From positions 1 through 39,341 of the forward strand of contig JAAEMS010000230.1 in assembly GCA_024225275.1 (NCBI GenBank): DNA of 39,341 bases, read 5' to 3'. A program made the translations under genes and the position numbers. The DNA comes from Actinomycetes bacterium (GTDB lineage: Bacteria > Actinomycetota > Acidimicrobiia > Acidimicrobiales > JAAEMS01). Within the stretch, counting starts at the first letter, position 1. Each line of letters opens with the position of its first letter. Under the pieces are notes generated by a model. That model was not told the DNA's origin. It saw only the letters and a list, made by a program, of their open reading frames with translations, and did not search any database. Below, one piece after another: positions 1-8,606 of the stretch.

Positions 1-257
1 CCCTCGCCTCCGACCTTGCCGTCGCCCGGGGTGTTGTGCCGGTCGTCGAGCTTCATCGACCGACTGAAGGTGCCGAGCTCGCGGAAGCTGCCGTCGTCGA
101 GAACGGCGTCGATGTGGTCGCGGATGGTCGGCACACCCGCGTTCCGCATGGCCGTCACCCGGTCGGCGCCGCCCATGTCGTTTCGAACCTGGTCGGCCCG
201 CTCGTGCAGGTCGGCTACCGGATCGAGTTCGTCGGGGTCGGTCTCCGCGGTGTTCAT
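1..257 (-). CDS. Acyl-CoA carboxylase carboxyltransferase subunit, N-terminal part (cut by window edge)
   Basis: The first ~85 codons of a biotin-dependent carboxyltransferase (propionyl-/acetyl-CoA carboxylase beta subunit type) are present; the rest lies off the left edge. The ATG at 257 opens a reading frame with a helical start rich in Asp/Glu, then the family pattern for the beginning of the crotonase-like fold: an acidic ILD-like stretch (IDAVLDDGSFRELG), a DDRHNTPGDGKVGGE segment, and the GDGKVGGEG-type turn that precedes the acyl-CoA pocket. In the family, this subunit moves the carboxyl group from carboxybiotin to an acyl-CoA in the cytoplasm. The gene is divergent from the alkyl sulfatase at 341, and an 11-bp dyad lies between them. 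The acyl-CoA substrate cannot be told from the N-terminus. The family call is good; the specificity is unknown. Confidence 0.8.
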   Translation of the reverse strand, partial: MNTAETDPDELDPVADLHERADQVRNDMGGADRVTAMRNAGVPTIRDHIDAVLDDGSFRELGTFSRSMKLDDRHNTPGDGKVGGE

Positions 258-273
258 GGTCGGAACCTACGCG

Positions 274-321
274 AACTTTCCGCGCCCCACTCGACAAAAC
301 TTCAACCCGGCGCGGAAAGTT
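274..321. promoter_or_regulatory. 11-bp inverted repeat in divergent promoter region (candidate operator)
   Basis: AACTTTCCGCG at 274-284 is matched exactly in reverse complement by CGCGGAAAGTT at 311-321, with 26 bases between the arms. The pair sits in the 83-base gap between the divergent carboxyltransferase (start 257) and alkyl sulfatase (start 341). The second arm abuts the GGAGG at 322-326 that would serve the sulfatase. Centre-to-centre spacing of the arms is 37 bases. This is compatible with two sites for one regulator or with an RNA stem in a sulfatase leader. No regulator gene adjoins it in the window. Confidence 0.5.
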
Positions 322-340
322 GGAGGGCTACCGTCTAGCC

Positions 341-2248
341 ATGACCGACGCCCAGCCCCAGGACGCCACCGCCGAGACCGTCACCCTGAACCAGGAGGTT
401 GCCGGCCGGCTCGGGTTCCGAACCGATGATCACGATCTGGCCACCCGCGGGTTCATCGCCTCTCATGCCACCGGCCGGATCGAAGGGCCTCGCGGCCCGG
501 CGTGGGACACCAGCCAGTACGACTTCATCCGAAACCGCCAGGACGCGCCCCCCACGGTCAACCCGAGTCTGTGGCGCCAGGCCCGGCTGAACAGCGAGCA
601 CGGCCTGTTCGAGGTCGACAAGGGGCTCTGGCAGGTCCGGGGCTACGACATCTCGGTCATCAGCTTCGTCGAGGGTGAGACGGGCTGGGTCATCATCGAC
701 CCCCTGACCACCGAGCAGACGGCGGCGGCCGCCCTCGAGCTGGCCAACACCCACCTCGGCGACCGGCCGGTCCGCGCCGTCATCTACACCCACAGCCACA
801 CCGACCACTACGGCGGCGTGGAGGGAGTCACCACCCGCGAGGCGGTGGAGGCGGGCGAGGTGGAGATCATCGCCCCCGTCGGCTTCCTGGACGAGGTGGT
901 GTCGGAGAACCTCATCGGCGGAGCGGCCATGATGCGGCGCGGTCACTACCAGTTCGGGATGTTCCTACCTCCGGGCGAACGTGGCCATATCGATGCCGGG
1001 CTCGGACAGGCGGTGTCGAAGGGCACGGTGAGCCTGATCGCTCCCACCCGTGAGATCAGCGAGACCGGTGAAGAGCTCACCGTCGACGGGATCCGCATCG
1101 TGTTCCAGAACACTCCCGAGGCCGAAGCGCCGGCCGAGATGAACTTCTTCTTCCCCGACAAGGGTTGGCTCTGCACCGCTGAGAACTGCACCCACACGAT
1201 GCACAACCTCATCCCCTTCCGGGGGGCCCAGGCCCGCAACACCCTGGCCTGGTCGAAATACATCGACGAGGCCATCGAGCTGTTCGGCGCCGACACCCGG
1301 CTGGTTTTCGCATCCCACCACTGGCCCCGATGGGGTCACGACGAGGCCCTCGACTTCCTGGCCCGCCAGCGCGACATGTACCGCTGGATCCACGACCAGA
1401 CCATGAGGCTGGCGGCCCAGGGCCTGGTGGCCAACGAGATCGCCGAGGAGCTGGACCTACCGGCCGACTTCCTCGATGAGGGCCACACCCGCGGGTACTA
1501 CGGCTCGCTGGTCCACAATGTCAAGGCTGTGTACCAGTTCTACCTGAGCTGGTACGACGCCAACCCGGCCCACCTGTGGCCCCACCCCCCGGTTGAAGCC
1601 GGACGCCGGTACGTCGAGTTCATGGGCGGCGCTGACCGCGTTCTCGAACAGGCCCAGGCCTCGTTCGCCGACGGCGACTACCGGTGGGTCGCCGAGGTGG
1701 TGAACCATCTGGTGTTTGCCGAACCCGACAACGAGGCTGCCCTGGCCCTTCAGGCCGCCGCCCTCGAGCAGCTGGGCTATCAGGCCGAGTCGGCGACCTG
1801 GCGCAACGCCTACCTCACCGGGGCCTTCGAGCTCCGCCAGGGTCCCCCTGTCACTCGGCCCACCCACCGCCGCCACGTCGTCGAGGCCATTACCTTGGGC
1901 CAGCTCATCGACACCATGGCCATCCGGCTCCAGTCGGAGAATGTGGGCGGGGTGAGCGTGAGCCTCAATCTCGAGCTCACCGACTCTGGTGAGACCGGTG
2001 TGCTGGGTCTCGATCACCGAGCCCTCCGCTACACCGCCGATCGCCACGACCCCGCAGCCGAAGCGACCCTCAGGGGCCCCAAGGCCGCCCTGGTCCGGTT
2101 GGCCACCGTCGACATCTCCCTGGACGAGGCCGTCGCCGAAGGCCTGGTCGAGGTCGATGGTGTCGAGGCGGCGCGGGTGGTCTTCGACCACCTCGACGAG
2201 CACTTCTCTGCCTTCCCCATCGTCACCCCCTCATCGAAATATTCCTGA
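341..2248 (+). CDS. Alkyl/aryl sulfatase of the metallo-beta-lactamase type (SdsA1/BDS1 family)
   Basis: This enzyme would hydrolyse sulfate esters of alkyl or aryl alcohols (SDS-like compounds), releasing sulfate and an alcohol. Domain order matches the family. An N-terminal metallo-beta-lactamase domain carries the zinc motif THSHTDHYGG (H151, H153, D155, H156 counted from the ATG at 341) and the AENCTHTMHN segment around residue 280. A middle helical dimerisation domain follows (about 370-500, GADRVLEQAQ...). The C-terminal domain (about 510-635) is SCP2-like. At 635 aa it is of normal length. I chose ATG 341 over an in-frame TTG at 320 because GGAGG at 322-326 lies upstream of the ATG. 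No signal peptide is evident, although characterised SdsA1 is secreted, so this protein is probably cytoplasmic. The freed alcohol could feed the acyl-CoA metabolism encoded nearby; that link is inference. Confidence 0.9.
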   Translation: MTDAQPQDATAETVTLNQEVAGRLGFRTDDHDLATRGFIASHATGRIEGPRGPAWDTSQYDFIRNRQDAPPTVNPSLWRQARLNSEHGLFEVDKGLWQVRGYDISVISFVEGETGWVIIDPLTTEQTAAAALELANTHLGDRPVRAVIYTHSHTDHYGGVEGVTTREAVEAGEVEIIAPVGFLDEVVSENLIGGAAMMRRGHYQFGMFLPPGERGHIDAGLGQAVSKGTVSLIAPTREISETGEELTVDGIRIVFQNTPEAEAPAEMNFFFPDKGWLCTAENCTHTMHNLIPFRGAQARNTLAWSKYIDEAIELFGADTRLVFASHHWPRWGHDEALDFLARQRDMYRWIHDQTMRLAAQGLVANEIAEELDLPADFLDEGHTRGYYGSLVHNVKAVYQFYLSWYDANPAHLWPHPPVEAGRRYVEFMGGADRVLEQAQASFADGDYRWVAEVVNHLVFAEPDNEAALALQAAALEQLGYQAESATWRNAYLTGAFELRQGPPVTRPTHRRHVVEAITLGQLIDTMAIRLQSENVGGVSVSLNLELTDSGETGVLGLDHRALRYTADRHDPAAEATLRGPKAALVRLATVDISLDEAVAEGLVEVDGVEAARVVFDHLDEHFSAFPIVTPSSKYS

Positions 2249-2295
2249 TCTTGGTCACCCCATGCACCAAACCGCGCAGATTTCGGGAGTTTGGG

Positions 2296-3081
2296 TCAGG
2301 CGGTGCGGAAGAACTGGCGGAGCAGGGCCTGATAGGCGGCCTCGAACTCCTGGTAGACGGCCCGCAGGTCCGCCGCCGGCCACGACGCGGGCTCCAGAAC
2401 GTATGGCAGTTGGGGGTCGTGGGTCAGGTGTCGGAGGGTGGCCGAGGCGATACTGAAGCCCGACACGACCGCGTCGGGATCGGTGTCGAGGCGGCCTCGG
2501 GCGTCGCCGATCGCCGCCCCCAGACTGGTTGCGGTCCCAGCCCACTCGTCGAGCTCGAAGAGCTCGGCGACCAGGTCGCGGCCCTGCGAATCAGGAATCG
2601 GCTCGATGGTGAAGGTCACCACCAGATCGGCGACGGCGGCGCGGAGCGAGGGCTGGCGACTGGGGTCGAGATTGGCGGGCCGCATCCACACCCCCTCGCG
2701 GAGCTCACCCAGACCGAGGGCCACCAGATCCCCGCGTAGCCGGCTGCGCACAGCCGACGACCGACCCGACACCGTGACCACCACCTGCTCCCAGGTACCG
2801 TCCCAGGGGTCGAATCGAGCCTGCCGGCGGCTGTCCTGACGCTCCTGTCGCTCGAGCAGGGACCCTCCCAGACCGTAGACACCGGCGTCGTTGACCAGCT
2901 CGCCCCGCTCGACCATCCTGCTGAGGGCCACCCGGGCCGTACCGCTACTGATACCGAACCGCTCGGCCATGGCCACCAGGAGCCGACCGGACAGGGCCGG
3001 CGGGTGACTACCGAGAAGGGCGGAGGCGACGAGGCTGCGGGCCGAGAGGGGACGCAGGAGGGTCTCGATCTCGGGGCTCAC
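2296..3081 (-). CDS. PaaX-family transcriptional regulator
   Basis: A 261-aa repressor of the PaaX type, the family known for binding phenylacetyl-CoA and controlling aromatic catabolism. The N-terminal winged helix is clear (LSARSLVASALLGSHPP...ISSGTARVALSRMVERGEL), followed by the PaaX-like central domain (DGTWEQVVVTVSGRS... RLRGDLVALGLGELREGVWMRP) and a C-terminal helical domain (WPAADLRAVYQEFEAAYQAL). The start is GTG at 3081, which overlaps the TGA of the upstream desaturase (GTGA), so the two genes are translationally coupled. A longer open frame runs upstream to 3690 but is antisense-type noise inside the desaturase. Coupling to a desaturase rather than paa genes suggests it senses a different acyl-CoA. 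That is inference, and the ligand is unknown. Confidence 0.85.
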   Translation of the reverse strand: MSPEIETLLRPLSARSLVASALLGSHPPALSGRLLVAMAERFGISSGTARVALSRMVERGELVNDAGVYGLGGSLLERQERQDSRRQARFDPWDGTWEQVVVTVSGRSSAVRSRLRGDLVALGLGELREGVWMRPANLDPSRQPSLRAAVADLVVTFTIEPIPDSQGRDLVAELFELDEWAGTATSLGAAIGDARGRLDTDPDAVVSGFSIASATLRHLTHDPQLPYVLEPASWPAADLRAVYQEFEAAYQALLRQFFRTA

Positions 3082-4067
3082 CCCGAGGCCAGGGCCTTCC
3101 AGAGGGCGCGGTACGACGGCCAGGTGATGTCGGGCGTGATGTAGCCGTCTTCCTCGAGAGCCCTGGTGAAGGCCGGGAGGTTGCGGAACGGGATGCCCGA
3201 GTCGACATGGTGGGCCAGGTGCAGGCCGATGCCGTAGGGGACCATGAAGGTGGTGGCCAGCCAGTTCTGCTGGATGTGATGAGAGGTGGTCCGCCGGTCC
3301 GACGAGCGGGTCATTCCCGCGTGCTCGGCGATAGACCTGAGCCGATTGAGCACCTGGTAGAAGCTCACATAGGGCAGCACCCATAGGAACACGAACAACC
3401 ATGGGTGGCCGGCCACCAGGAACAGGCTGAAGATCACGGCCTGGCCCAGGTAGAACCGAAAACTGTTCTTCATGTACTCGGGCTTGAAGATGCCGGTCAG
3501 GCGGGGCTTGAGGATCCGGTAGGCAGACACTCCACCGATGTCGCGGAAGAACTTGCGGCCCATTGACTCGCGGGTGATCGGGTAGAAGCTGTAGAGGAGG
3601 AAGTCGGGCTCCTTGGGGCCGAACTCGTCGCGGTGGTGGTTGGAGTGGCCGCGGCGGTAGCTGTGGGATCCGGTGCCGAAGGCAATCCACCCGCAGAGGG
3701 TGACCCCGATCCAGTCGTTCCAGCGCCGGCTGGTGAACAGGAGCCGGTGGGCCGCCTCGTGGTGGAGGATGAAGAGCCGGTTCTGGGTAACGGCCATGAC
3801 CGGCACCGCCACCACCACGGCGAGCCAGTGGTCGATGGTGATGACGGCGGCCACCACCAGGGCCGGTAGGGCCAGCGACACCAGGGTGGTGATGACGTTG
3901 CGGCCATTGTCGATGTGGCGCAGCTGGGTGCGGAGCTCCCCTTGGGGCCGACCATCGGGACGCAGTCGGTCGCTGCCCTCGAAGGCAGGGAGGTCGGTGG
4001 GCGCCATACCACCGGTCATCCGAGCGACGAGCTCGTCATGGGTCGGGGTGGGTGTGGTGGCCGTCAT
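3078..4067 (-). CDS. Membrane fatty acid desaturase family protein
   Basis: A 329-aa integral membrane di-iron desaturase/hydroxylase. All three histidine boxes are present: HHEAAH (H102, H103, H107), HSNHH (H141, H144, H145) and HLAHH (H283, H286, H287). Hydrophobic segments around 57-95, 115-131 and 207-240 would form the membrane hairpins that place the boxes on the cytoplasmic face. Such enzymes use O2 and an electron donor to desaturate or hydroxylate acyl chains or related lipids (beta-carotene hydroxylase-like members share this fold). No electron carrier is adjacent. It is the first gene of a two-gene minus-strand unit with the PaaX-type regulator (4-bp overlap). It is divergent from the dehydratase at 4258 across a 190-base gap. 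The exact substrate is not predictable. Confidence 0.85.
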   Translation of the reverse strand: MTATTPTPTHDELVARMTGGMAPTDLPAFEGSDRLRPDGRPQGELRTQLRHIDNGRNVITTLVSLALPALVVAAVITIDHWLAVVVAVPVMAVTQNRLFILHHEAAHRLLFTSRRWNDWIGVTLCGWIAFGTGSHSYRRGHSNHHRDEFGPKEPDFLLYSFYPITRESMGRKFFRDIGGVSAYRILKPRLTGIFKPEYMKNSFRFYLGQAVIFSLFLVAGHPWLFVFLWVLPYVSFYQVLNRLRSIAEHAGMTRSSDRRTTSHHIQQNWLATTFMVPYGIGLHLAHHVDSGIPFRNLPAFTRALEEDGYITPDITWPSYRALWKALASG

Positions 4068-4218
4068 GGCCCAATGTTACACACCGACTATCGATCGTGC
4101 ATTGCTTGGTAAGGTGCGTCTTGATCATGGCAGCTACCTGACCCGATCGCGGTGGGGATGCCGTTGGGCGTCGGCCGGCCGGGAAAGCCTAGGTTGGCGC
4201 ACGAGTTCACGTTCCCCA

Positions 4219-4235
4219 GGCGATCGCCGATCGCC
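4219..4235. promoter_or_regulatory. 17-bp perfect palindrome upstream of the dehydratase gene
   Basis: GGCGATCG-C-CGATCGCC forms 8-bp arms around one central base, ending 22 bases before the ATG at 4258. It lies in the 190-base divergent gap between the desaturase and the xylonate-type dehydratase. It could be an operator or an RNA hairpin in the leader. GATCGC words are common in GC-rich DNA, so chance is possible. Confidence 0.35.
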
Positions 4236-4257
4236 TCGACTCCCCTAGCCGAAGGAC

Positions 4258-6042
4258 ATGTCACCGATGAGGTCAGCCGCCTGGTTCAACGATCCCGCCG
4301 ACCCCGGGATGACCGCCCTCTACCTCGAGCGCTACCTCAACTTCGGGCTCACCCGAGCCGAGCTCCAATCGGGGAAGCCCATCATCGGCATCGCCCAGAC
4401 CGGCTCCGATCTCTCACCCTGCAACCGACACCACCTGGAGCTGGCCAAGCGAATCCGCGAGGGCATCCGTGAGGCCGGTGGCATCTGCTTCGAGTTCCCG
4501 GTCCACCCGATCCAGGAGACAGGGAAGCGCCCCACCGCCTCCCTTGACCGCAACCTCGCCTACCTGGGGCTCGTCGAGCTGCTCCACGGCTACCCCATCG
4601 ACGGTGTGGTGCTGACCATCGGGTGCGACAAGACCACGCCGGCGTGCCTCATGGCGGCGGCCACCGTCAACCTCCCGGCCATCGCCCTGTCGGTCGGGCC
4701 GATGCTGAACGGCTACCACCGGGGCGAGCGCACCGGATCGGGGACCATCGTGTGGAAGGCCCGCGAGCTGCGGGCCGCCGGTGAGATCGACGACGAGGGC
4801 TTCCTCGACCTGGTGGCCTCGTCGGCTCCCAGCACTGGCTACTGCAACACCATGGGTACGGCCACGACCATGAACTCGCTGGCCGAGGCCCTGGGCATGC
4901 AGCTCCCCGGGTCCGCCTCCATCCCCGCCCCCTACCGCGAGCGGGCTCAGATGGCATACGAGACCGGCAAGCGGATCGTCGACATGGTCCACGAGGACAT
5001 GCGCCCATCCGACGTGATGACCCGCGAGGCCTTCGAGAACGCCATCGTCGTCAACTCGGCTATCGGCGGCTCGACCAATGCCCCCATCCACCTCAACGCC
5101 ATCGCCCGTCACCTCGGGGTCGAGCTCGACAACGACGACTGGCAAAGCATCGGCCACCATGTACCCCTCCTGGTCAACCTCCAACCGGCTGGCGACTACC
5201 TCGGCGAGGACTACAACCACGCTGGCGGAGTGCCGGCGGTGGTGGCCGAGCTCATGCGAGCCGAGATGCTCCCCCATCCCTCGGCGCTCACCGTGACCGG
5301 GTCGTCGATCGGCGACAACTGCCGCGACACCGAGATCATCGACCCCGACGTCATCCGCTCGCCCGACACGGCCCTGGCCGACGCGGCCGGGTTCATCCAC
5401 CTCTCGGGCAACCTGTTCGACAGCGCCATCATGAAGACCAGTGTGATCTCCGAGGAATTCCGCGACCGCTACCTGTCCGATCCCGACAGCCCCGACGCGT
5501 GGGAGGGAACGGCGGTGGTCTTCGACGGCCCCGAGGACTACCACCACAACATCGAGGACCCCGACCTGGGGGTCGACGAGAACTCGATGCTCATAGTCCG
5601 GGGCGCCGGCCCGATTGGCTACCCCGGCGGGGCCGAGGTCGTGAACATGCAGCCCCCGGCCGCCCTGTTGGTGCGGGGCATCCACTCCTTGCCATGCATC
5701 GGCGACGGCCGGCAATCGGGCACGTCGGGCTCACCTTCGATCCTGAACGCCACGCCCGAGGCTGCCGCTGGCGGGGGCTTGGCAGTGCTGCGCACCGGCG
5801 ACCGCATCCGTATCGACCTCCGGGCCGGCACAGCCAACATGCTCGTCGACGACGATGAGCTGAGCCGACGCGCCGAGGAACTGGCCGCCTCCGGTGGATT
5901 CGCCATTCCGGCCAGCCAGACCCCCTGGCAGGAGATCCAGCGGGGCTTGGTTGGCCAGTTCGACGAAGGCATGGTCCTGGAACCGGCGGTCGAGTTCAAG
6001 GACATCGCCCGCACCAAAGGCCTCCCCCGCAACAACCACTGA
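4258..6042 (+). CDS. xylD: IlvD/Edd-family dehydratase, D-xylonate dehydratase type
   Basis: A 594-aa [Fe-S] dehydratase that removes water from a sugar acid to give a 2-keto-3-deoxy acid. The sequence follows the xylonate dehydratase (XylD, Caulobacter Weimberg pathway) branch as I remember it. Shared features are the early MTALYLER motif, [13 protein letters not shown] (C55), the IGCDKTTP segment (C123, D124, K125), YCNTMGTA (C196), [16 protein letters not shown] near the C-terminus, and the ending PRNNH. C55, C123 and C196 are the expected cluster ligands. The GAAGGA at 4251-4256 is too close to ATG 4258 but well placed for the in-frame ATG at 4267, so the true start may be 4267. No other Weimberg genes (xylose dehydrogenase, KDX dehydratase, semialdehyde dehydrogenase) are in the window, so a related pentonate or hexonate is equally possible. 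Confidence 0.82.
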   Translation: MSPMRSAAWFNDPADPGMTALYLERYLNFGLTRAELQSGKPIIGIAQTGSDLSPCNRHHLELAKRIREGIREAGGICFEFPVHPIQETGKRPTASLDRNLAYLGLVELLHGYPIDGVVLTIGCDKTTPACLMAAATVNLPAIALSVGPMLNGYHRGERTGSGTIVWKARELRAAGEIDDEGFLDLVASSAPSTGYCNTMGTATTMNSLAEALGMQLPGSASIPAPYRERAQMAYETGKRIVDMVHEDMRPSDVMTREAFENAIVVNSAIGGSTNAPIHLNAIARHLGVELDNDDWQSIGHHVPLLVNLQPAGDYLGEDYNHAGGVPAVVAELMRAEMLPHPSALTVTGSSIGDNCRDTEIIDPDVIRSPDTALADAAGFIHLSGNLFDSAIMKTSVISEEFRDRYLSDPDSPDAWEGTAVVFDGPEDYHHNIEDPDLGVDENSMLIVRGAGPIGYPGGAEVVNMQPPAALLVRGIHSLPCIGDGRQSGTSGSPSILNATPEAAAGGGLAVLRTGDRIRIDLRAGTANMLVDDDELSRRAEELAASGGFAIPASQTPWQEIQRGLVGQFDEGMVLEPAVEFKDIARTKGLPRNNH

Positions 6043-6099
6043 GCCGAACCCGTCTACCTGCGACGCCAGTCACAGCACAGGAGAAGTAGCGTCTCCGGC

Positions 6100-6882
6100 A
6101 TGCCTTTCGCCGATGCCAACGGACAGAAGCTGTACTACACCGACTCGGGTGGCGACGGTCCGGCGGTGCTCCTGAGCCACGGGTTCCTGATGGGCCATGA
6201 CATGTGGAACCACCAGGTCACGGCATTGCAGGACGGCTACCGGGTAATCGCCTATGACGAGAGGGGGTGGGGCCAGAGCGAGTTCACCTCCCCCTTCACG
6301 TTCTGGGACATGGCCGATGACGCCATCGCCCTGCTCGACCACCTCGGCATCGCCCAGGCGGTCCTGGGCGGCATGTCCCAGGGCGGGTTCCTGACCCTCA
6401 GAGCCGCCCTGCGCTATCCCGACCGGGTGAGGGGGATGATCCTCATCGACACCCAAGCCCGAGCCTGGGTCGAGGAGGAGATCACCGGCTTCACCGGGTT
6501 GCTCGACACCGTCCTGGCGGGAGGCTGGAACGATGAGCTGGTAGCCATGTTCTACGGCCTGCTGTTCGGCCCCGGCTTCGACGATCCGTATTGGTCGGGC
6601 AAGTGGCGGTCGCGGCCCCCCGAAACCGTCATCCCGGCCTGGGAGTGTCTCCGAGACCGCGACGATGTGACCGACCGACTGGGCGAGATCGCCTGTCCGG
6701 CCCTGATCGTCCACGGCGAAGTCGATGCCGGGATTGCCATCGAGGACGGGCGCGTCCTGGAGGACAAACTGCCCAATGTCGTCGGCTTCTGCGCCGTACC
6801 CGGAGCAGGCCACACCCCCAACGTCGAGCGACCCGACATCGTCAACCCCGCTATCCGCTCCTTCCTCGATGAGCTCAGCTAG
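6100..6882 (+). CDS. Alpha/beta-fold hydrolase
   Basis: A 260-aa hydrolase with a complete catalytic triad. The nucleophile elbow is GGMSQGG (S93), the acid is in IVHGEVDAG (D209), and the histidine is in PGAGHTPNVE (H238). The oxyanion-hole HGF motif follows the first strand (SHGFLMG), and DERGWGQS is the usual arginine-glycine turn. The family includes enol-lactone hydrolases, haloperoxidase-like hydrolases and esterases. It starts 57 bases after the dehydratase with a good AGGAG (6081-6085), so the two are probably co-transcribed. A lactonase feeding a sugar acid to the dehydratase is an attractive idea, but nothing in the sequence proves it. Cytoplasmic; no signal peptide. Confidence 0.82.
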   Translation: MPFADANGQKLYYTDSGGDGPAVLLSHGFLMGHDMWNHQVTALQDGYRVIAYDERGWGQSEFTSPFTFWDMADDAIALLDHLGIAQAVLGGMSQGGFLTLRAALRYPDRVRGMILIDTQARAWVEEEITGFTGLLDTVLAGGWNDELVAMFYGLLFGPGFDDPYWSGKWRSRPPETVIPAWECLRDRDDVTDRLGEIACPALIVHGEVDAGIAIEDGRVLEDKLPNVVGFCAVPGAGHTPNVERPDIVNPAIRSFLDELS

Positions 6883-6948
6883 AAGGGGCGAGCGTCGATA
6901 CTGGGCTCTCGCCACCTCACCACCGACTGCCACCACCCGCGGGGATTG

Positions 6949-7083
6949 ATGGTCAACCAACGCCACCACCTCGGCTGCATCGAAGAGAACCACGAGGCCT
7001 ACGCCATCCGACAGGGGGTGGGGGCTTCTCGGCGGGTTCTCGAAACAGCCCAGTCCGCCTCGCCCCACCGGAGTACCCCATGA
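6949..7083 (+). other. Possible 44-aa small ORF leading into the malonyl-CoA synthetase gene
   Basis: The 197-base gap after the hydrolase holds an ATG at 6949 with GGGG at 6941-6944 upstream. Its frame runs to a TGA overlapping the next gene's ATG (ATGA at 7080-7083). The peptide (MVNQRHHLGCIEENHEAYAI, then 24 more residues) matches nothing I recognise. The stop-start overlap is the usual sign of coupling, but a leader of this length can arise by chance in GC-rich DNA. It may also be the remnant of a larger gene. Weak call. Confidence 0.2.
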
Positions 7084-8597
7084 GCAATCACCTCTATGAC
7101 GCCCTCCTCGCCCATCGGACCGACGACGACCGCCTCTTGCTCGAGCTGGGCGACGGCGCCGGCTGGACCTACCGCGACACGATCTCGCTGGCCGGCCGCA
7201 TGGCGTCGGTGCTGGTCGCCCACGGGGCCCGGCCCGGCGATCGGGTGACCGTGCAGGTCCAGAAGTCACCAGAGGCCCTGGCCCTCTACTTCGCCTGCAT
7301 CCGGGCCGGCCTGGCCCTGAACCCGCTCAATACGGCCTACACCTCGGCCGAAGTCCAGTACTTCGTGGGGGACGCCGAGCCCGCGATCGTCATCTGCGAC
7401 TCCCAGCGGGCGGGCGAGTTGGGCGCCATTGCCGGCCGCCACGGTGCGACCGCCCTCACCCTCGACGCCGACGGCTCCGGTTCCCTGACCGACCGGGCCG
7501 CCGAAGCCGACCAGCTCACCCCGGTCGATCGAAGCGCCAGTGATCTCGCCGGCATCCTCTACACGTCGGGTACGACCGGCCGGTCCAAGGGAGCGATGCT
7601 CAGCCACGACAACCTGCTGAGCAACGCCCTGTCGTTGGTCGAGGGTTGGCAGTTCAGCCCCGATGACGTCCTCCTACATGCCCTTCCGATCTTCCACACC
7701 CATGGGCTCTTCGTGGCCGTGAACATCACCCTGGCCGCCGGCGGTTCGATGATCTTCCTGCCCGGGTTCGACGCCGACGAGATGGTGCGCTTCCTTCCCC
7801 GGGCTACCTCGATGATGGGGGTGCCCACCTTCTACACCCGCCTGTTGGCCCAGCCCGGGTTCACCGGTGAGCTGGTCGAACACATGCGCCTGTTCGTCTC
7901 GGGCAGCGCCCCGCTGCTGGCCGAGACCCACGTCGAGTTCGCCGAGCGCACCGGTCAGCGCATCCTCGAGCGCTACGGCATGACCGAGACCAACATGATC
8001 ACGTCCAACCCCTACCACGGCGAGAGGCGAGCCGGCACCGTGGGGTTGGCCCTGCCCCGGGTCGAGATCAGGGTTGCCGATCCCGACACCGGCGACGAGG
8101 TCGCGCCGGGCGACATCGGTGTGGTCGAGGTCAAGGGCCCCAACGTCTTCGGGGGCTACTGGCGGATGCCGGAGAAGACCGCCGAGGAGTTCCGGCCCGA
8201 CGGGTTCTTCATTACCGGAGACCTCGGCCAGATCGATGATGCCGGCTACCTCCAGATCATTGGCCGCGGCAAGGACCTGATCATCTCCGGGGGGCTCAAC
8301 GTGTACCCCAAGGAAGTCGAGGCCGAGATCGACGCCATCGACGGGGTCATGGAATCGGCGGTCATCGGTGTCCCCCACCCCGACTTCGGCGAAGGGGTGG
8401 TCGCCGTCGTGGTGCCCCAACCCGGCGCCCCGCTCGACGAAGCCACCGTCATCGACGCCCTCACTCACCGGCTGGCCCGCTTCAAACAGCCCAAACGGGT
8501 CCTGTTCACGGGCAAGCTACCCCGAAACACGATGGGCAAGGTCCAGAAGAACACCCTGCGCGACGAGCACATGGACATCCTGGAGACCAGCCGATGA
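7080..8597 (+). CDS. matB: Malonyl-CoA synthetase-type AMP-dependent ligase
   Basis: A 505-aa acyl-adenylate-forming enzyme. The AMP-binding P-loop is YTSGTTGRSKGAM (about 160-172), the A5 motif is ERYGMTETNM, A8 is the ITGDLGQIDDAGYLQIIGRGKD stretch (about 380-400, given in part), and the A10 lysine is in PRNTMGKVQKN (about 481-491). The segment SNPYHGERRAGTVG after the A5 motif and GGLNVYPKEVE are characteristic of MatB, which makes malonyl-CoA (or methylmalonyl-CoA) from the free acid, CoA and ATP. Length is normal for MatB. It ends close to a broken MarR gene on the other strand. Its place after a dehydratase and hydrolase gives no clear pathway. Malonate versus methylmalonate cannot be decided here. 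Confidence 0.82.
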   Translation: MSNHLYDALLAHRTDDDRLLLELGDGAGWTYRDTISLAGRMASVLVAHGARPGDRVTVQVQKSPEALALYFACIRAGLALNPLNTAYTSAEVQYFVGDAEPAIVICDSQRAGELGAIAGRHGATALTLDADGSGSLTDRAAEADQLTPVDRSASDLAGILYTSGTTGRSKGAMLSHDNLLSNALSLVEGWQFSPDDVLLHALPIFHTHGLFVAVNITLAAGGSMIFLPGFDADEMVRFLPRATSMMGVPTFYTRLLAQPGFTGELVEHMRLFVSGSAPLLAETHVEFAERTGQRILERYGMTETNMITSNPYHGERRAGTVGLALPRVEIRVADPDTGDEVAPGDIGVVEVKGPNVFGGYWRMPEKTAEEFRPDGFFITGDLGQIDDAGYLQIIGRGKDLIISGGLNVYPKEVEAEIDAIDGVMESAVIGVPHPDFGEGVVAVVVPQPGAPLDEATVIDALTHRLARFKQPKRVLFTGKLPRNTMGKVQKNTLRDEHMDILETSR

Positions 8598-8606
8598 CCG
8601 ACGTCC

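Noticed and set aside
320..340. TTG start at 320 for the alkyl sulfatase
   Set aside because: The ribosome site GGAGG (322-326) lies inside this extension and fits ATG 341.
2296..3690. 464-aa extended ORF for the PaaX regulator
   Set aside because: The first 200 codons lie opposite or within the desaturase in another frame and are Arg/Pro-rich. PaaX begins at GTG 3081.
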